Shown piece by piece: positions 27,704-36,701 of a stretch of 64,000 nt of DNA. A model generated the notes under the pieces. It did not search any database and was not told where the DNA came from. It saw nothing but the letters and a program-made list of their open reading frames with translations. Source of the DNA: Kordia sp965224175 (GTDB lineage: Bacteria > Bacteroidota > Bacteroidia > Flavobacteriales > Flavobacteriaceae); NCBI RefSeq assembly GCF_965224175.1, contig NZ_OZ245041.1, positions 2,914,001 to 2,978,000 on the forward strand. The letters run 5' to 3'. Within the stretch, counting starts at the first letter, position 1, and the number at the start of each line of letters is the position of its first letter. A program made the position numbers and the translations under genes.

Positions 27704-28393
27704 TTATAATCCTAATAATAGATTTGGATCAGGGCAATTTTCTTTATAAAATCCTAAGTCTTTTTGAGAAGCTACACCTGGATAATCACCTTTGTAATCT
27801 TGCATGTCTTTAATGACTTGAAAGTGCAAGTGCGGCGGATAATCGCCATTTACATTTGCTGCTCCTAAACTAGCAATTTGCTCGCCTTTTTTAAAGCTTT
27901 GACCAACATGTATATCTTTGATAGAAGCGAGACTTAAATGCCCATATAAAGTATAAAATGTTACTGTATTAATTGTATGTTTTAGAATAATTGTAGGTCC
28001 ATAATCGCCAAAATTTGTATTATTTTGAAAACTATGTATTTCACCATCTAATGGAGTATAAATTGGTGTTTCTGCTTCAATCCATAAATCCAAACCTAAA
28101 TGAATATTGCGTTCTGTTTCTGGGTTTTGATCGTTAAAATAGTCGCTTCTATTGTAAATTCCACGTTTTTCTAGATAACCACCAAAAGCGACTTTTGCTT
28201 TATTCATCGCAATATAACTATCAATATACATTCCTAATGTATCCGAAGAAGACACATCAACAGTTTTTAATTGTGCATTCGTCACAGATAAATCTAAAGC
28301 AATATAATTTACCTTTGAAATGTTCTGATCTAACACATATAAAGATTCGTTGCCTAAATCGGTCAGAAATTGTTCAAATGAAGTTGAAGACAT
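27704..28393 (-). CDS. M23 family metallopeptidase without signal peptide
   Basis: A protein of 229 residues with the LytM/M23 catalytic residues in place: HLGLDLW gives His-x3-Asp, and HLHFQVI gives the His-x-His pair, with TLYGHLS and GEQIASLG in between. M23 enzymes cut peptide cross-links of peptidoglycan or Gly-rich peptides. The N terminus (SSTSFEQFLTDLGNESLYVL) is not a signal peptide, which is unusual for a wall enzyme and suggests a cytoplasmic or unconventional role. It lies upstream of the lanthipeptide-like gene and downstream of the AraC gene on the same strand. Confidence 0.85.
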   Translation of the reverse strand: MSSTSFEQFLTDLGNESLYVLDQNISKVNYIALDLSVTNAQLKTVDVSSSDTLGMYIDSYIAMNKAKVAFGGYLEKRGIYNRSDYFNDQNPETERNIHLGLDLWIEAETPIYTPLDGEIHSFQNNTNFGDYGPTIILKHTINTVTFYTLYGHLSLASIKDIHVGQSFKKGEQIASLGAANVNGDYPPHLHFQVIKDMQDYKGDYPGVASQKDLGFYKENCPDPNLLLGL

Positions 28394-28432
28394 GGCGTAG
28401 TTTTAGTTTCAAAAATACATTAATTAACGTGA

Positions 28433-29449
28433 TTAATTGATACAGATTCGTTCTTCCCTGTACAATGATGGAGAAATTTGATACCAACTTTTAAAAGCAT
28501 TTACAAAAGCACTAGGATTTGAATATCCTAACAAATAACTAATCTCTTTTATGCTATTTGTAGATGCCAAATATTCTACAGCCATACTTTTTTTGAGTTC
28601 ACTTAACAACTGACTGTATGTTGTATTTTCTTTTTTAAGCTTTCGCTGCAGAGCACGTTCTGAAATATGCAAATGATTTGCTACAGTCGTTAATTTTGGA
28701 AAATCAGGATTTAATAGTTTGCAGATTACCTCTTTTACAGTATCCGTAACTTTTTCTGACTTCCCTTTTTGAGCTGTTAAACGTTTGCAAACTATTTTTT
28801 CTAAGTGTACAAACAATTCATAGTCAGCATACACAATTTTCTCTTCAAGAATCTCGGAAGGAAATTCTATAAAATTTTGTTCGTTTTTTGAATCAACTGA
28901 ACACTGAAATATACGTTCATATAATGAAATAGCATCAATTTCAAAGTCAAATGCAACATGCGTAGGATGCTTTTTTTGTAACGCTAAAAAGTGAATTTCT
29001 TTGTATATAAAAGTCATTGAGCTTACAACTAATTGTTTGTAAGTAATGGGATATTTTTCCTTAACGGCTTTATCAATTTCAAAGTATAGCTTAAAGCTTG
29101 TAGCTTCTTTTTGCAATCGTAACGTAATGACATTACTAATCAAATTAAAAAAGGACAATGCTTGCTCAATACCATTTCCTATCGTTTTACTCGTTTGTAT
29201 CAACTGACCTACAACACCAAGTGCTGCTATATTAGATTGTTCTCCAAAATACAATCCTATATTTTCATTTGTTGTTTTTTGAACTATCAGTTGTATTAAA
29301 AGATCAAACTGCTCAAACGAAACGAAATCAGCGTCTTTCATCGTAACTTCATTTTTCATGAAGCTTGTAGTGTCTATTTTTAATTGTGACGCGTAACTTA
29401 AGTAACTAATAAATATCGTTTTTGCTATTAATTTTTCATTCATACTCAA
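28433..29449 (-). CDS. AraC family transcription regulator
   Basis: A protein of 338 residues (Met3 at 29443 is an alternative start). The N-terminal ~200 residues resemble the Arabinose_bd-like effector domain of OruR/ArgR-type AraC regulators (IGLYFGEQSNIAALGVVGQLI). The C-terminal AraC domain is intact: LTTVANHLHISERALQRKLKKE, then SIKEISYLLGYSNPSAFVNAFKSW and the typical SPSLYR ending. It is divergent from a small membrane protein gene; two TTGTCG repeats 21 bp apart lie between them, a likely binding site. Confidence 0.88.
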   Translation of the reverse strand: MSMNEKLIAKTIFISYLSYASQLKIDTTSFMKNEVTMKDADFVSFEQFDLLIQLIVQKTTNENIGLYFGEQSNIAALGVVGQLIQTSKTIGNGIEQALSFFNLISNVITLRLQKEATSFKLYFEIDKAVKEKYPITYKQLVVSSMTFIYKEIHFLALQKKHPTHVAFDFEIDAISLYERIFQCSVDSKNEQNFIEFPSEILEEKIVYADYELFVHLEKIVCKRLTAQKGKSEKVTDTVKEVICKLLNPDFPKLTTVANHLHISERALQRKLKKENTTYSQLLSELKKSMAVEYLASTNSIKEISYLLGYSNPSAFVNAFKSWYQISPSLYREERICIN

Positions 29450-29480
29450 AAGTACACAAAGTATTTTAGGAATAAAGTGC

Positions 29481-29507
29481 TTGTCGCATTATCGCAACTA
29501 ATTGTCG
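29481..29507 (+). promoter_or_regulatory. TTGTCG direct repeats, 21-bp period
   Basis: TTGTCG is found at 29481-29486 and 29502-29507, 21 bp apart or two DNA turns, the usual half-site spacing of AraC-family operators. The position between the AraC gene (start 29449) and the divergent membrane protein gene (start 29565) fits control of one or both. Confidence 0.45.
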
Positions 29508-29564
29508 TGAAACATCATAAAACTCTCAGGTTTCAATTGTTTCTTTGTGCCAAAGATAAAGTAC

Positions 29565-29936
29565 ATGGAAAATTTGAAGTTTTGGTTACGCTGTAATGCT
29601 GCATTTTCTATGACAAGTGGATTTTCCTTGTTATTTGCAAATCAGTATTTACAAACATTTTTAGGATTTCAAAACGCAGATGTATTGCCGAGTATCGGAA
29701 TTAATTTAATTGTATTTGCTGTTGGCATCTTAGTAGTCATCCAATACTATTTAAAACATAAAAACATCATCTCCCTAATCACACTACTTGATGTTTTATG
29801 GGTCATTGGAAGTGCTATTTTAATTATTTTCCAACTCTTTTCGCTTTCCGCAAAAGGATATTGGCTGATTGGAATAATTGCCTGTATTGTTGGTTGGTTT
29901 GCAGCAAAACAATACAAATACAAATACAAATTGTAA
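29565..29936 (+). CDS. Small four-TM membrane protein
   Basis: A protein of 123 residues from the ATG at 29565 (MENLKFWLRCNAAFS). Four hydrophobic segments are visible, at about residues 8-25, 40-60, 67-88 and 94-112, followed by a short basic tail. No family was recognised. It is divergent from the AraC regulator at 28433-29449 and is the probable regulated target. Confidence 0.65.
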   Translation: MENLKFWLRCNAAFSMTSGFSLLFANQYLQTFLGFQNADVLPSIGINLIVFAVGILVVIQYYLKHKNIISLITLLDVLWVIGSAILIIFQLFSLSAKGYWLIGIIACIVGWFAAKQYKYKYKL

Positions 29937-29948
29937 CTATAAGACATT

Positions 29949-30062
29949 GGCTATAACTTCATTGTGAATTTTGTTTATAAGACTTTATAAATAGTGAGAA
30001 AATATTATTGAGTCTAAAAAGAGGTAATGGTATCCTAAAAAAGACAACAATGAGTTATAGCC
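29949..30062. repeat. Imperfect inverted repeat, 17-base arms
   Basis: GGCTATAACTTCATTGT (29949-29965) and ACAATGAGTTATAGCC (30047-30062) are complementary apart from one extra base, about 80 bases apart, with a T-run after the right arm. Shorter complementary segments (AAGACT and AGTCT) lie inside. It may be a long-loop terminator of the membrane protein gene or a small palindromic element. Confidence 0.55.
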
Positions 30063-30153
30063 ATTTTTTGCATTCTATTCATAAACTAAAAATCTTAAAA
30101 AAATCGATCTAAGATTTACTTTTAAACAATAGATAACAATCATGCTCTTCTTC

Positions 30154-30258
30154 TTAATCTGGTTGTTCACCAAAACATTCAGGTAAATGTTCATCATCTG
30201 TACCTCCATTAATATGGGATACATTCTCAATTTGATACTGTTGCATTTTGTCTAACAT
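30154..30258 (-). CDS. Very small double-glycine peptide
   Basis: A 34-residue frame. Residues 1-19 (MLDKMQQYQIENVSHINGG) look like a short double-glycine leader: hydrophobic and acidic residues at spaced positions, then Ile-Asn-Gly-Gly. The 15-residue remainder is acidic with one Cys (28). This leader type differs from the Lys-rich leaders of the other two peptides. A C39-type exporter would be expected but none is in the window. The only support is the Gly-Gly pattern and its lone position in a 625-base gap. Confidence 0.5.
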   Translation of the reverse strand: MLDKMQQYQIENVSHINGGTDDEHLPECFGEQPD

Positions 30259-30562
30259 AATCGTTGTTTTTAATATTAATATGCATAAAGGTATAACGAC
30301 AAAAGCCTAATTTCATCCTCAAAAACTGAGTTACTACACTATATTGTTTAAAATAGTGAACTCTAAAATTATATATTTTCTCAATATTGTTTTCTTGAGA
30401 AAACCACCCGATTTGACGTTTTGAATATTCTACATATAATGATAATGCTTTAAATAGCTTAGCTGTTAGAAACTTACTTCAAAACTATTACTCGTCACTT
30501 CGAGTGATTTTTCGTAATAAAATGAAGAAAAAATGTATCGAGAAGTACTTTGAATCTTCTAT
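30259..30562. other. Noncoding region with dispersed palindromic repeat (copy 1)
   Basis: No gene is seen between the small Gly-Gly peptide and ppk1. At 30493-30551 it holds one copy of a repeat beginning CGTCACTTCGAGTGATTTT and ending GTATCGAGAAGTACTTT, whose ends are imperfect complements (CACTTCGAG and CGAGAAGTA). Related copies are at 39558-39629 and 58255-58303. Confidence 0.55.
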
Positions 30563-32581
30563 TTATAAATTCATCTTCAGAATTTCGTCATACGCTTTTT
30601 CCTGTGAATGAATCGCATTTGCATCTTGTGTAACGTATTTATTTTTCTGCTTGGCATCAATGATTCTGGCTTTTACGGTATCATCTAACTGCCATTGTAC
30701 ATAGTTACGTAATTGTTGGTGAATGTCTTTGTCTAAAATTGGCGCAATAACTTCAATACGATGATCTAAATTTCGCGTCATCCAATCGGCAGAACCGATG
30801 TACATTTTTTCGTTTCCATCATTCGCAAAAATATACACGCGTGCATGTTCTAAGAATTGTCCCAATATACTTTTTACAGTAATATTTTCACTTTGATTTG
30901 GAATACCTGGCACAATACAACAAATTCCACGCACTAACAATTCAATTTTTACGCCTGCGTTGCTTGCTTCATACAAAGCTTCAATCATACGTTTGTCTTG
31001 AATACTATTGAGTTTTAAAATGATATACGCTTCTTTTCCTTCGTTAGCATTTTTTATTTCTTGACCGATTAATTCTAAAAAAGTACTTCTCGAAGTGAAT
31101 GGAGAAATCAGGAGTTTTTTACTTTTCGGAATGATGATTTCACGTTCCAAAACTTGAAATACTTGCGACAATTCTGAGGTGATTTTTTCATTGGTAGTCA
31201 TCAAGCCAAAATCAGTATAAAGTTTTGCTGTTTTTTCATTAAAATTTCCTGTACCAACATATCCATACAATACAGGAATTTCGTTTTCAATTCGCGTAAT
31301 ACAGAGTATTTTTGAATGTACTTTGATGCCCGGATAACTGTAAATAACTTTTGCGCCTTGTTCTTCTAAAATCTTTCCCCATTTAATGTTGTTCTGCTCA
31401 TCAAATCGAGCTTTGGCTTCCATAAAAACCGTCACTTCTTTCCCGTTTTTTGTAGCTTCAATCAACGCATTGGTTAAGCGTGATTCTTTTGCGACCCGAT
31501 ATAAAGTAATTTTGATTTTGGTAACAGCTACATCTGCGGCAGCTTCTTCCAATAATTCAGATACATGATCAAAAGATTCATATGGAAAATATAACAATCG
31601 GTCTTTGTCAGTGATTGCAGAAAACATGCTATTATATGCGTTCAATGCTTTGTTTCGAATTGGTGGCAAATCAGGCAAACCTAATTTTTTATCTGTTGGA
31701 TTTGGGAAACCAAAAAAGTCTTTAAAATTATGGTACGTTCCGCCCAAAACAATATCCGTATCGTTTACGTTAAATTCATCTTTTAGTTCATCTAACAAAT
31801 CTTCAGAAGCATTCTGATCGATCAACATACGTGTTACTTGACCTGTATTTCTATTGCCTAAAGAATTCTTTATTTTTTCTAATAAATTACCCGAATATTC
31901 ATTCTCGATATACAATTCAGCATCACGGGAAACTTTAATGGAATGAAATGTATTTTCTGGATATACTTCCGTGAGATTGTGCTTTAAAATATCATCTACA
32001 AAAGTGATGTGATGTGTATCATCTTCCGAAGGAAATACTATAAATCGTGGCGTATCTGCGGGAATTTTAAATACTAATAGTTGATCGTTGTATACAGAAG
32101 CTAAGTACAATTGTTCGTTTTCAATAAAAATATCTTCTTCTTGAGAAAATTGATGCTTGAGTGTTAATTTGGCAGCTAAATTTTCTTTGTAATATGCTTT
32201 AGCGAATTGTTGTTGTGCCTTAGAAAATTTAGTATAATTAATCAACTCCATTCCTGCTGTTTTCAGTTCTGGAATGATCTGTTTTTTAAAAACATTTCCA
32301 AATTCTTCTTGTTGCTGATTGACTTCTTTTTTGATCTTTTTCAACAACTTATTGGGTTTTGTGATCAGCTTTTTACGCAAGCCTTTGTCTAAGGTTTTTA
32401 TTTGACGAATTGCAGAAACACGTACTTTGAAGAATTCATCCAAATTAGAAGAAAATATTGCCAAAAACTTAATACGTTCATACAACGGGTTTCGCACATC
32501 TGCAGCTTCTTGCAACACACGATGATTGAAGCGTAACCATGAAAGATCTCTGTTGTAATATTCAGTAGAAGTTAGTGACAT
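30563..32581 (-). CDS. ppk1: Polyphosphate kinase 1
   Basis: A full-length protein of 672 residues that reversibly makes polyphosphate from ATP. The N-terminal domain begins in the usual way (YYNRDLSWLRFNHRVLQEA, then FLAIFSSNLDEFFKVRV). The two phospholipase D-like domains carry the active-site His: GIKVHSKILCI followed by YVGTGNFNEKTA, and EHARVYIFAND followed by YIGSADWMTRNLDHRIEV. It is transcribed divergently from hemN across a 256-base gap that contains an FNR-type box oriented towards hemN. Confidence 0.96.
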   Translation of the reverse strand: MSLTSTEYYNRDLSWLRFNHRVLQEAADVRNPLYERIKFLAIFSSNLDEFFKVRVSAIRQIKTLDKGLRKKLITKPNKLLKKIKKEVNQQQEEFGNVFKKQIIPELKTAGMELINYTKFSKAQQQFAKAYYKENLAAKLTLKHQFSQEEDIFIENEQLYLASVYNDQLLVFKIPADTPRFIVFPSEDDTHHITFVDDILKHNLTEVYPENTFHSIKVSRDAELYIENEYSGNLLEKIKNSLGNRNTGQVTRMLIDQNASEDLLDELKDEFNVNDTDIVLGGTYHNFKDFFGFPNPTDKKLGLPDLPPIRNKALNAYNSMFSAITDKDRLLYFPYESFDHVSELLEEAAADVAVTKIKITLYRVAKESRLTNALIEATKNGKEVTVFMEAKARFDEQNNIKWGKILEEQGAKVIYSYPGIKVHSKILCITRIENEIPVLYGYVGTGNFNEKTAKLYTDFGLMTTNEKITSELSQVFQVLEREIIIPKSKKLLISPFTSRSTFLELIGQEIKNANEGKEAYIILKLNSIQDKRMIEALYEASNAGVKIELLVRGICCIVPGIPNQSENITVKSILGQFLEHARVYIFANDGNEKMYIGSADWMTRNLDHRIEVIAPILDKDIHQQLRNYVQWQLDDTVKARIIDAKQKNKYVTQDANAIHSQEKAYDEILKMNL

Positions 32582-32775
32582 TTTTTAGATTTCTTTAAAA
32601 ATATAGTTATGAAATGTACTGACGAAAGTAGTCATTATTTGATCATTAGACGTATTTTTTAAATAGGCTTAACAATATGGTAATAACTATTTTAAGCATA
32701 TTCTTTTCTCAGATAATTGTAATAAAGTAAAACACACAAGCTTTTTTGTTTTAACTGAGAAATTAATTTCTTAAT

Positions 32776-32789
32776 ATGACATTTATCAT
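32776..32789 (+). promoter_or_regulatory. FNR-like box of hemN (ATGACATTTATCAT)
   Basis: The palindrome ATGA-N6-TCAT is flanked by T and A. The -7 element TAATTTTG is at 32812-32819, its TTTG starting 33.5 bp from the box centre, so the box would sit near -41.5 relative to transcription. The same spacing recurs at three other promoters in this window. Confidence 0.8.
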
Positions 32790-32811
32790 ATATTGCCTGC
32801 AACACGATTCC

Positions 32812-32819
32812 TAATTTTG
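32812..32819 (+). promoter_or_regulatory. -7 element of hemN
   Basis: TAATTTTG matches TAnnTTTG exactly and is identical to the -7 element in front of ccoS. It predicts a transcript start near 32826 and supports the ATG at 32838 as the hemN start. Confidence 0.7.
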
Positions 32820-32837
32820 AACTGTAACAAATTAGGT

Positions 32838-34199
32838 ATGTGCAATTTAGTAAATAAGTATAATGTAGCAGGTCCACGCTACACAAGTTATCCAACCGTT
32901 CCGTATTGGAATATGGAAACTTTTTCCGTTGCGAAATGGAAAGAATCTATTCGAAAATCTTTTAACGAAAGTAATCACTCCGAAGGTATTAGTTTGTATT
33001 TACATTTACCTTTTTGCGAGAGTTTGTGTACGTTTTGTGGTTGTAATAAACGCATTACCAAACGTCATGAGGTTGAAAAACCATACATTAAAGCATTGTT
33101 GAAAGAATGGACTTTGTATCGTAAAGTTTTAGGAGCTAAACCAAAGATTAAAGAAATTCATTTAGGTGGTGGAACACCTACTTTTTTTTCACCTGAAAAC
33201 TTAAAAGAATTAATTGAAGGATTGCTTTTCAATACAACATTGGCAACCGATTATGAGTTCAGTTTTGAAGGACATCCCAACAATACAACTGAGCAACATC
33301 TGCAAACATTGTATGATGTAGGTTTTAGACGTGTGTGTTTTGGTGTACAGGATTATAATGAAACCGTTCAAAAAGCAATTCATAGAGTACAACCCTTTGA
33401 AAATGTAAAACGCGCCACAGAATTGGCTAGAAAAATAGGTTATACTTCTGTAGGACATGATATTATTTTTGGCTTGCCATTTCAAACAACCGAACATGTT
33501 GCTACAACAATTGCCAAGACAAAACAATTAGCGCCCGATCGTATTGCGTTTTATAGTTATGCACATGTTCCGTGGATAAAAGGAAATGGACAACGTGGTT
33601 TTCGCGATGAAGATTTACCAACAGCAACCGAAAAAACAGCTCAGTATAACTTAGGAAAGCAATTATTGCATGAAGCTGATTATGTAGATATCGGAATGGA
33701 TCATTTTGCATTGCCAACCGATTCGCTATATACATCTATGATAGCGCAACGTTTGCATCGAAATTTTATGGGATATACAGCTCAAAAAACACAATTAATG
33801 ATTGGTTTAGGCGTGTCTTCTATTAGTGATAGTTGGTATGGTTTTGCACAAAATGTAAAAAATATTGAAACCTATTATCATTTAATCAATGAAGGTATGA
33901 TTCCGTTGAGTAAAGGACATATATTGAGTTCAGAAGATTTGCTTATTCGTAAGCATATTTTAAACTTAATGTGTCACTTTAAAACTTCTTGGACAACAGA
34001 AACAACGCAAATTCCAGAGTTGACAAATATTACTGAAAAGTTAGGGGAATTTGAACGTGATCAACTAATAAAGATCGACAACAATACAATTCACATTACC
34101 AAAAAAGGAAAACCATTTGTTAGAAATATATGCATGGCATTTGATGTGCTTTTGCAGCGAAAAAAACCTGACACACAATTGTTTTCTATGACTATTTAA
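32838..34199 (+). CDS. hemN: Oxygen-independent coproporphyrinogen III dehydrogenase
   Basis: A protein of 453 residues from the ATG at 32838 (MCNLVNKYNVAGPRYTSYP), which falls just after the predicted transcript start. It is a radical SAM enzyme of anaerobic haem synthesis: the cluster motif is CESLCTFCGC near residues 60-69, with the extra Cys typical of HemN, and LGGGTPTFFSPENL follows. GPRYTSYPT near the N terminus and a C-terminal HemN_C-like domain are present. An FNR-type box lies upstream and a universal stress protein gene 16 bases downstream, so both are probably induced at low oxygen. Confidence 0.95.
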   Translation: MCNLVNKYNVAGPRYTSYPTVPYWNMETFSVAKWKESIRKSFNESNHSEGISLYLHLPFCESLCTFCGCNKRITKRHEVEKPYIKALLKEWTLYRKVLGAKPKIKEIHLGGGTPTFFSPENLKELIEGLLFNTTLATDYEFSFEGHPNNTTEQHLQTLYDVGFRRVCFGVQDYNETVQKAIHRVQPFENVKRATELARKIGYTSVGHDIIFGLPFQTTEHVATTIAKTKQLAPDRIAFYSYAHVPWIKGNGQRGFRDEDLPTATEKTAQYNLGKQLLHEADYVDIGMDHFALPTDSLYTSMIAQRLHRNFMGYTAQKTQLMIGLGVSSISDSWYGFAQNVKNIETYYHLINEGMIPLSKGHILSSEDLLIRKHILNLMCHFKTSWTTETTQIPELTNITEKLGEFERDQLIKIDNNTIHITKKGKPFVRNICMAFDVLLQRKKPDTQLFSMTI

Positions 34200-34215
34200 C
34201 AAAAAACTATTTAAG

Positions 34216-35049
34216 ATGAAAAAAATTATTGTACCTGTAGATTTTTCTAAACATTCAGAATATGCTTTAGAAGCTGCTGCTTCTTTAGCTCGTAAATATA
34301 ATTCAGAGATTTTAGCATTGCATATGCTAGAACTATCAAATGCTGTAATTTCAGATGATGATAATTCTAAAAAAGCAGAAACGGTATTTTACTTAAAATT
34401 AGCCGAGCAAAAGTTTAAAGATTTTTTAGAGAAACCTTATTTAAAAGATATACAAGTAACGCCTATTGTGAAGCATTTTAAAGTGTTTAGCGAAGTAAAT
34501 GATGTTGCAAAAGAGCACAATGGAGATTTGATTGTAATGGGCTCACATGGCTCTAGCGGACTAAAAGAAGTCTTTATAGGCTCAAACACAGAAAAAGTAG
34601 TTCGTCATGCAGATATTCCTGTATTGGTTGTAAAACATCATCCTATTTTGATGGACTTTGAAAAAGTGGTTTTTGCTTGCGATTTTTCTAAAAAAGCTAT
34701 CAAACCCTACATCAATGCGACACATTTATTTAAGTTGCTTGGCGCAAATTTACACTTGGTATATGTAAACTTACCAGGCACCAGTTTCCAGAGTTCTTCT
34801 GAGATGGAATTGAAAGTAGCCGACTTCTTAAAAATCGCTGATGGAAACTTAGATAATATGGAAAATGTTCATTTTGTAAATGATTATTCTATTGAGCAAG
34901 GTATTTTAAATTTTGCAAGTACGAAAGGTGCTGATTTGATAGCTGTGGCTACGCACGGACGCACTGGATTGTCACATTTCTTTGAAGGAAGTATTTCTGA
35001 AGACATTGCCAATCACTCCACATTGCCCGTGATGACTTTCAAAATTTAA
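34216..35049 (+). CDS. Tandem-domain universal stress protein
   Basis: A protein of 277 residues with two UspA domains (about 1-140 and 150-277). Both carry the nucleotide-binding signature: GSHGSSGLKEVFIGSNTEKV in the first and THGRTGLSHFFEGSISEDI in the second. The start KKIIVPVDFSKHSEYALEAA is typical. It begins 16 bases after hemN and should share its FNR-type promoter; a terminator follows. Tandem Usp proteins often bind ATP and act in energy or oxygen stress. Confidence 0.92.
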   Translation: MKKIIVPVDFSKHSEYALEAAASLARKYNSEILALHMLELSNAVISDDDNSKKAETVFYLKLAEQKFKDFLEKPYLKDIQVTPIVKHFKVFSEVNDVAKEHNGDLIVMGSHGSSGLKEVFIGSNTEKVVRHADIPVLVVKHHPILMDFEKVVFACDFSKKAIKPYINATHLFKLLGANLHLVYVNLPGTSFQSSSEMELKVADFLKIADGNLDNMENVHFVNDYSIEQGILNFASTKGADLIAVATHGRTGLSHFFEGSISEDIANHSTLPVMTFKI

Positions 35050-35082
35050 GAATATTAGTTGTTAGTTAACTATTTATTGTAG

Positions 35083-35117
35083 AAAAGCAGGAAAATCTGG
35101 GGTTTCCTGCTTTTTTT
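35083..35117 (+). terminator. Terminator of hemN-uspA
   Basis: A perfect 12-bp stem (35083-35094 with 35103-35114, AAAAGCAGGAAA and its complement), an 8-base loop and a run of seven T, 33 bases after the uspA stop. Confidence 0.92.
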
Positions 35118-35160
35118 GGTTTGAATTAAATTGTATAGATTAGCCTTAAAATATATCACA

Positions 35161-35820
35161 ATGAGGCAGAGTAGAAAAGAGACAGCATGGAAAAAGAGTC
35201 GAAAATTTGGTGATGTAAAAGGTGGAAGAAAAAGACCTAAACTCGCCGATAATATTTTTAAAAAACAGCATAATTTTCTAGCGCCGAAACAAGGAGAAGA
35301 AACACCTATTTTTATAATCGACAATCCGTCAAGAGATTTTTTCTTTCCTATTACGGTAGCAGAGATAAAAGAATTCTTTGCTAAACTTCCTTCAGAACAC
35401 ACGGAACATATTACACATATTTGGCTAAGGAAAATATCGAATAAAGAACATGAAAAGGAAGATGGTTTTCAAGGTTGTTTTATTTGCGGAAGCGAAGTAA
35501 ACTTAATTGTGTTGCATCCTTTCCCAAAAGATTTAAAAATGAAATTTGGGCATAAAAAACCATCCAATAAGACTTTAAAATGGTACACTCCGTATGAACC
35601 AGAGTTAGTGTATACTAACAAAGAATGGGTTTTGAAATGGACTGAAGAAAAAATTAAAAAATATTACCTAGAAGGATTATTACTTTTTGAAATTGGTCAT
35701 CAAATAAATAGTGTTTACAAACGATATTGGAGCTCTAATTACATAAAAAAAAGAGGTGATGATTTTGCAAATAACTTCGCCTATTATTGGGGAGATCAAA
35801 TTCGAACAGAATTTAAATAA
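35161..35820 (+). CDS. Hypothetical protein with a degenerate HEIGH-like motif
   Basis: A protein of 219 residues from the ATG at 35161 (MRQSRKETAWKKSRKFGD). The first 40 residues are strongly basic. A CFICG pair lies near the middle. Near the C terminus LLLFEIGHQIN, followed about 25 residues later by DDFANNFAYYW, resembles the helix of small zinc proteases (L-L-H-E-I-G-H ... E/D-x-x-A-D-x-F-A), but Phe replaces the first zinc His. No function is assigned; it may be a pseudoenzyme relative of gluzincins. It stands alone after the uspA terminator. Confidence 0.5.
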   Translation: MRQSRKETAWKKSRKFGDVKGGRKRPKLADNIFKKQHNFLAPKQGEETPIFIIDNPSRDFFFPITVAEIKEFFAKLPSEHTEHITHIWLRKISNKEHEKEDGFQGCFICGSEVNLIVLHPFPKDLKMKFGHKKPSNKTLKWYTPYEPELVYTNKEWVLKWTEEKIKKYYLEGLLLFEIGHQINSVYKRYWSSNYIKKRGDDFANNFAYYWGDQIRTEFK

Positions 35821-35833
35821 ATCCTCTCGTTCA

Positions 35834-36658
35834 TCAAGGATGTACAACCAACAAAGGTCTTTTTAATGTTTTACTGATGGCTGTGGTTGAAGAATGCTTG
35901 AATAAACGCTCAAAGACAGATTCCTTTTGTACAATTAGACCAATCATATCAATCTCATGCGTTTGCACATAACACGATTTTACATAATCCAACGGTACAT
36001 TTTCTACAGCATGATATATATAGTCTACTTCTTTGTAATGTTTTAGCAAGTACGATTCGTCGTAACGATTGCCTGTAGATTCTGTTTCATACACACGAAG
36101 TACATGCACTTGCATTCCATAATCTTTTGCTGTAAGCAATAGATTTTCAAAGGTTTTACTTTCAATATCATCTTTGGCATCTAATGGTAGTAACATTGTT
36201 TTTGGATTCTGAAATTTTACGTCTTCAGGAATGACCAATGTTTTGCAATGAATTCTTCTAATGATACTTAATGTATGACTTCCGAAGAGAATTTCGCTTG
36301 TATTTGAAACACCATTAAAACCAGCTACTAAAAGATCAATTTCTTTTTCTTTAATAATTTTATGTGTAGCTTCAATAAAGTTATTATATGCTAAAATGGT
36401 TTCGAATGTATGCTTGTAAAGTGAAGTGTTTTCAAGTTCCTCTTTCAGCTTCTGTAAACGCTTTTTTTCTGCTTTTAAGACACTTTCATATACATTAGCA
36501 GTAGCAGAAGACATTAAATCATCTAGTGTAAAACTACTTGATTTATGCACATGCATCACATAAAAACAACAGGTTTCGTTTTTTAGAAAGTTGATAGCAT
36601 ATTGTATGGCGTTACGTGAACATTGCGAGAAATCGGTTAATACTAGAATATTTTTCAT
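35834..36658 (-). CDS. Divergent tandem universal stress protein
   Basis: A protein of 274 residues. The N-terminal half is UspA-like (KNILVLTDFSQCSRNAIQYAINFL, LVAGFNGVSNTSEILFGSHTLSIIRR, then TLVIPEDV), with a partial G-x2-G-x9-G nucleotide motif. The second half keeps the fold pattern but lacks a clear motif and ends KRPLLVVHP. It lies 43 bases after the CBS-domain gene, and the two probably form an operon under an FNR-type box at 37250. Confidence 0.82.
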   Translation of the reverse strand: MKNILVLTDFSQCSRNAIQYAINFLKNETCCFYVMHVHKSSSFTLDDLMSSATANVYESVLKAEKKRLQKLKEELENTSLYKHTFETILAYNNFIEATHKIIKEKEIDLLVAGFNGVSNTSEILFGSHTLSIIRRIHCKTLVIPEDVKFQNPKTMLLPLDAKDDIESKTFENLLLTAKDYGMQVHVLRVYETESTGNRYDESYLLKHYKEVDYIYHAVENVPLDYVKSCYVQTHEIDMIGLIVQKESVFERLFKHSSTTAISKTLKRPLLVVHP

Positions 36659-36701
36659 CTGACGATACTTTTAATGAGTTCTACTACTGCTTTTGTTAGA
36701 A

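Noticed and set aside
29937..30562. CRISPR-like repetition
   Set aside because: The repeats here are inverted and unique, without regular spacers; no cas genes in the window.
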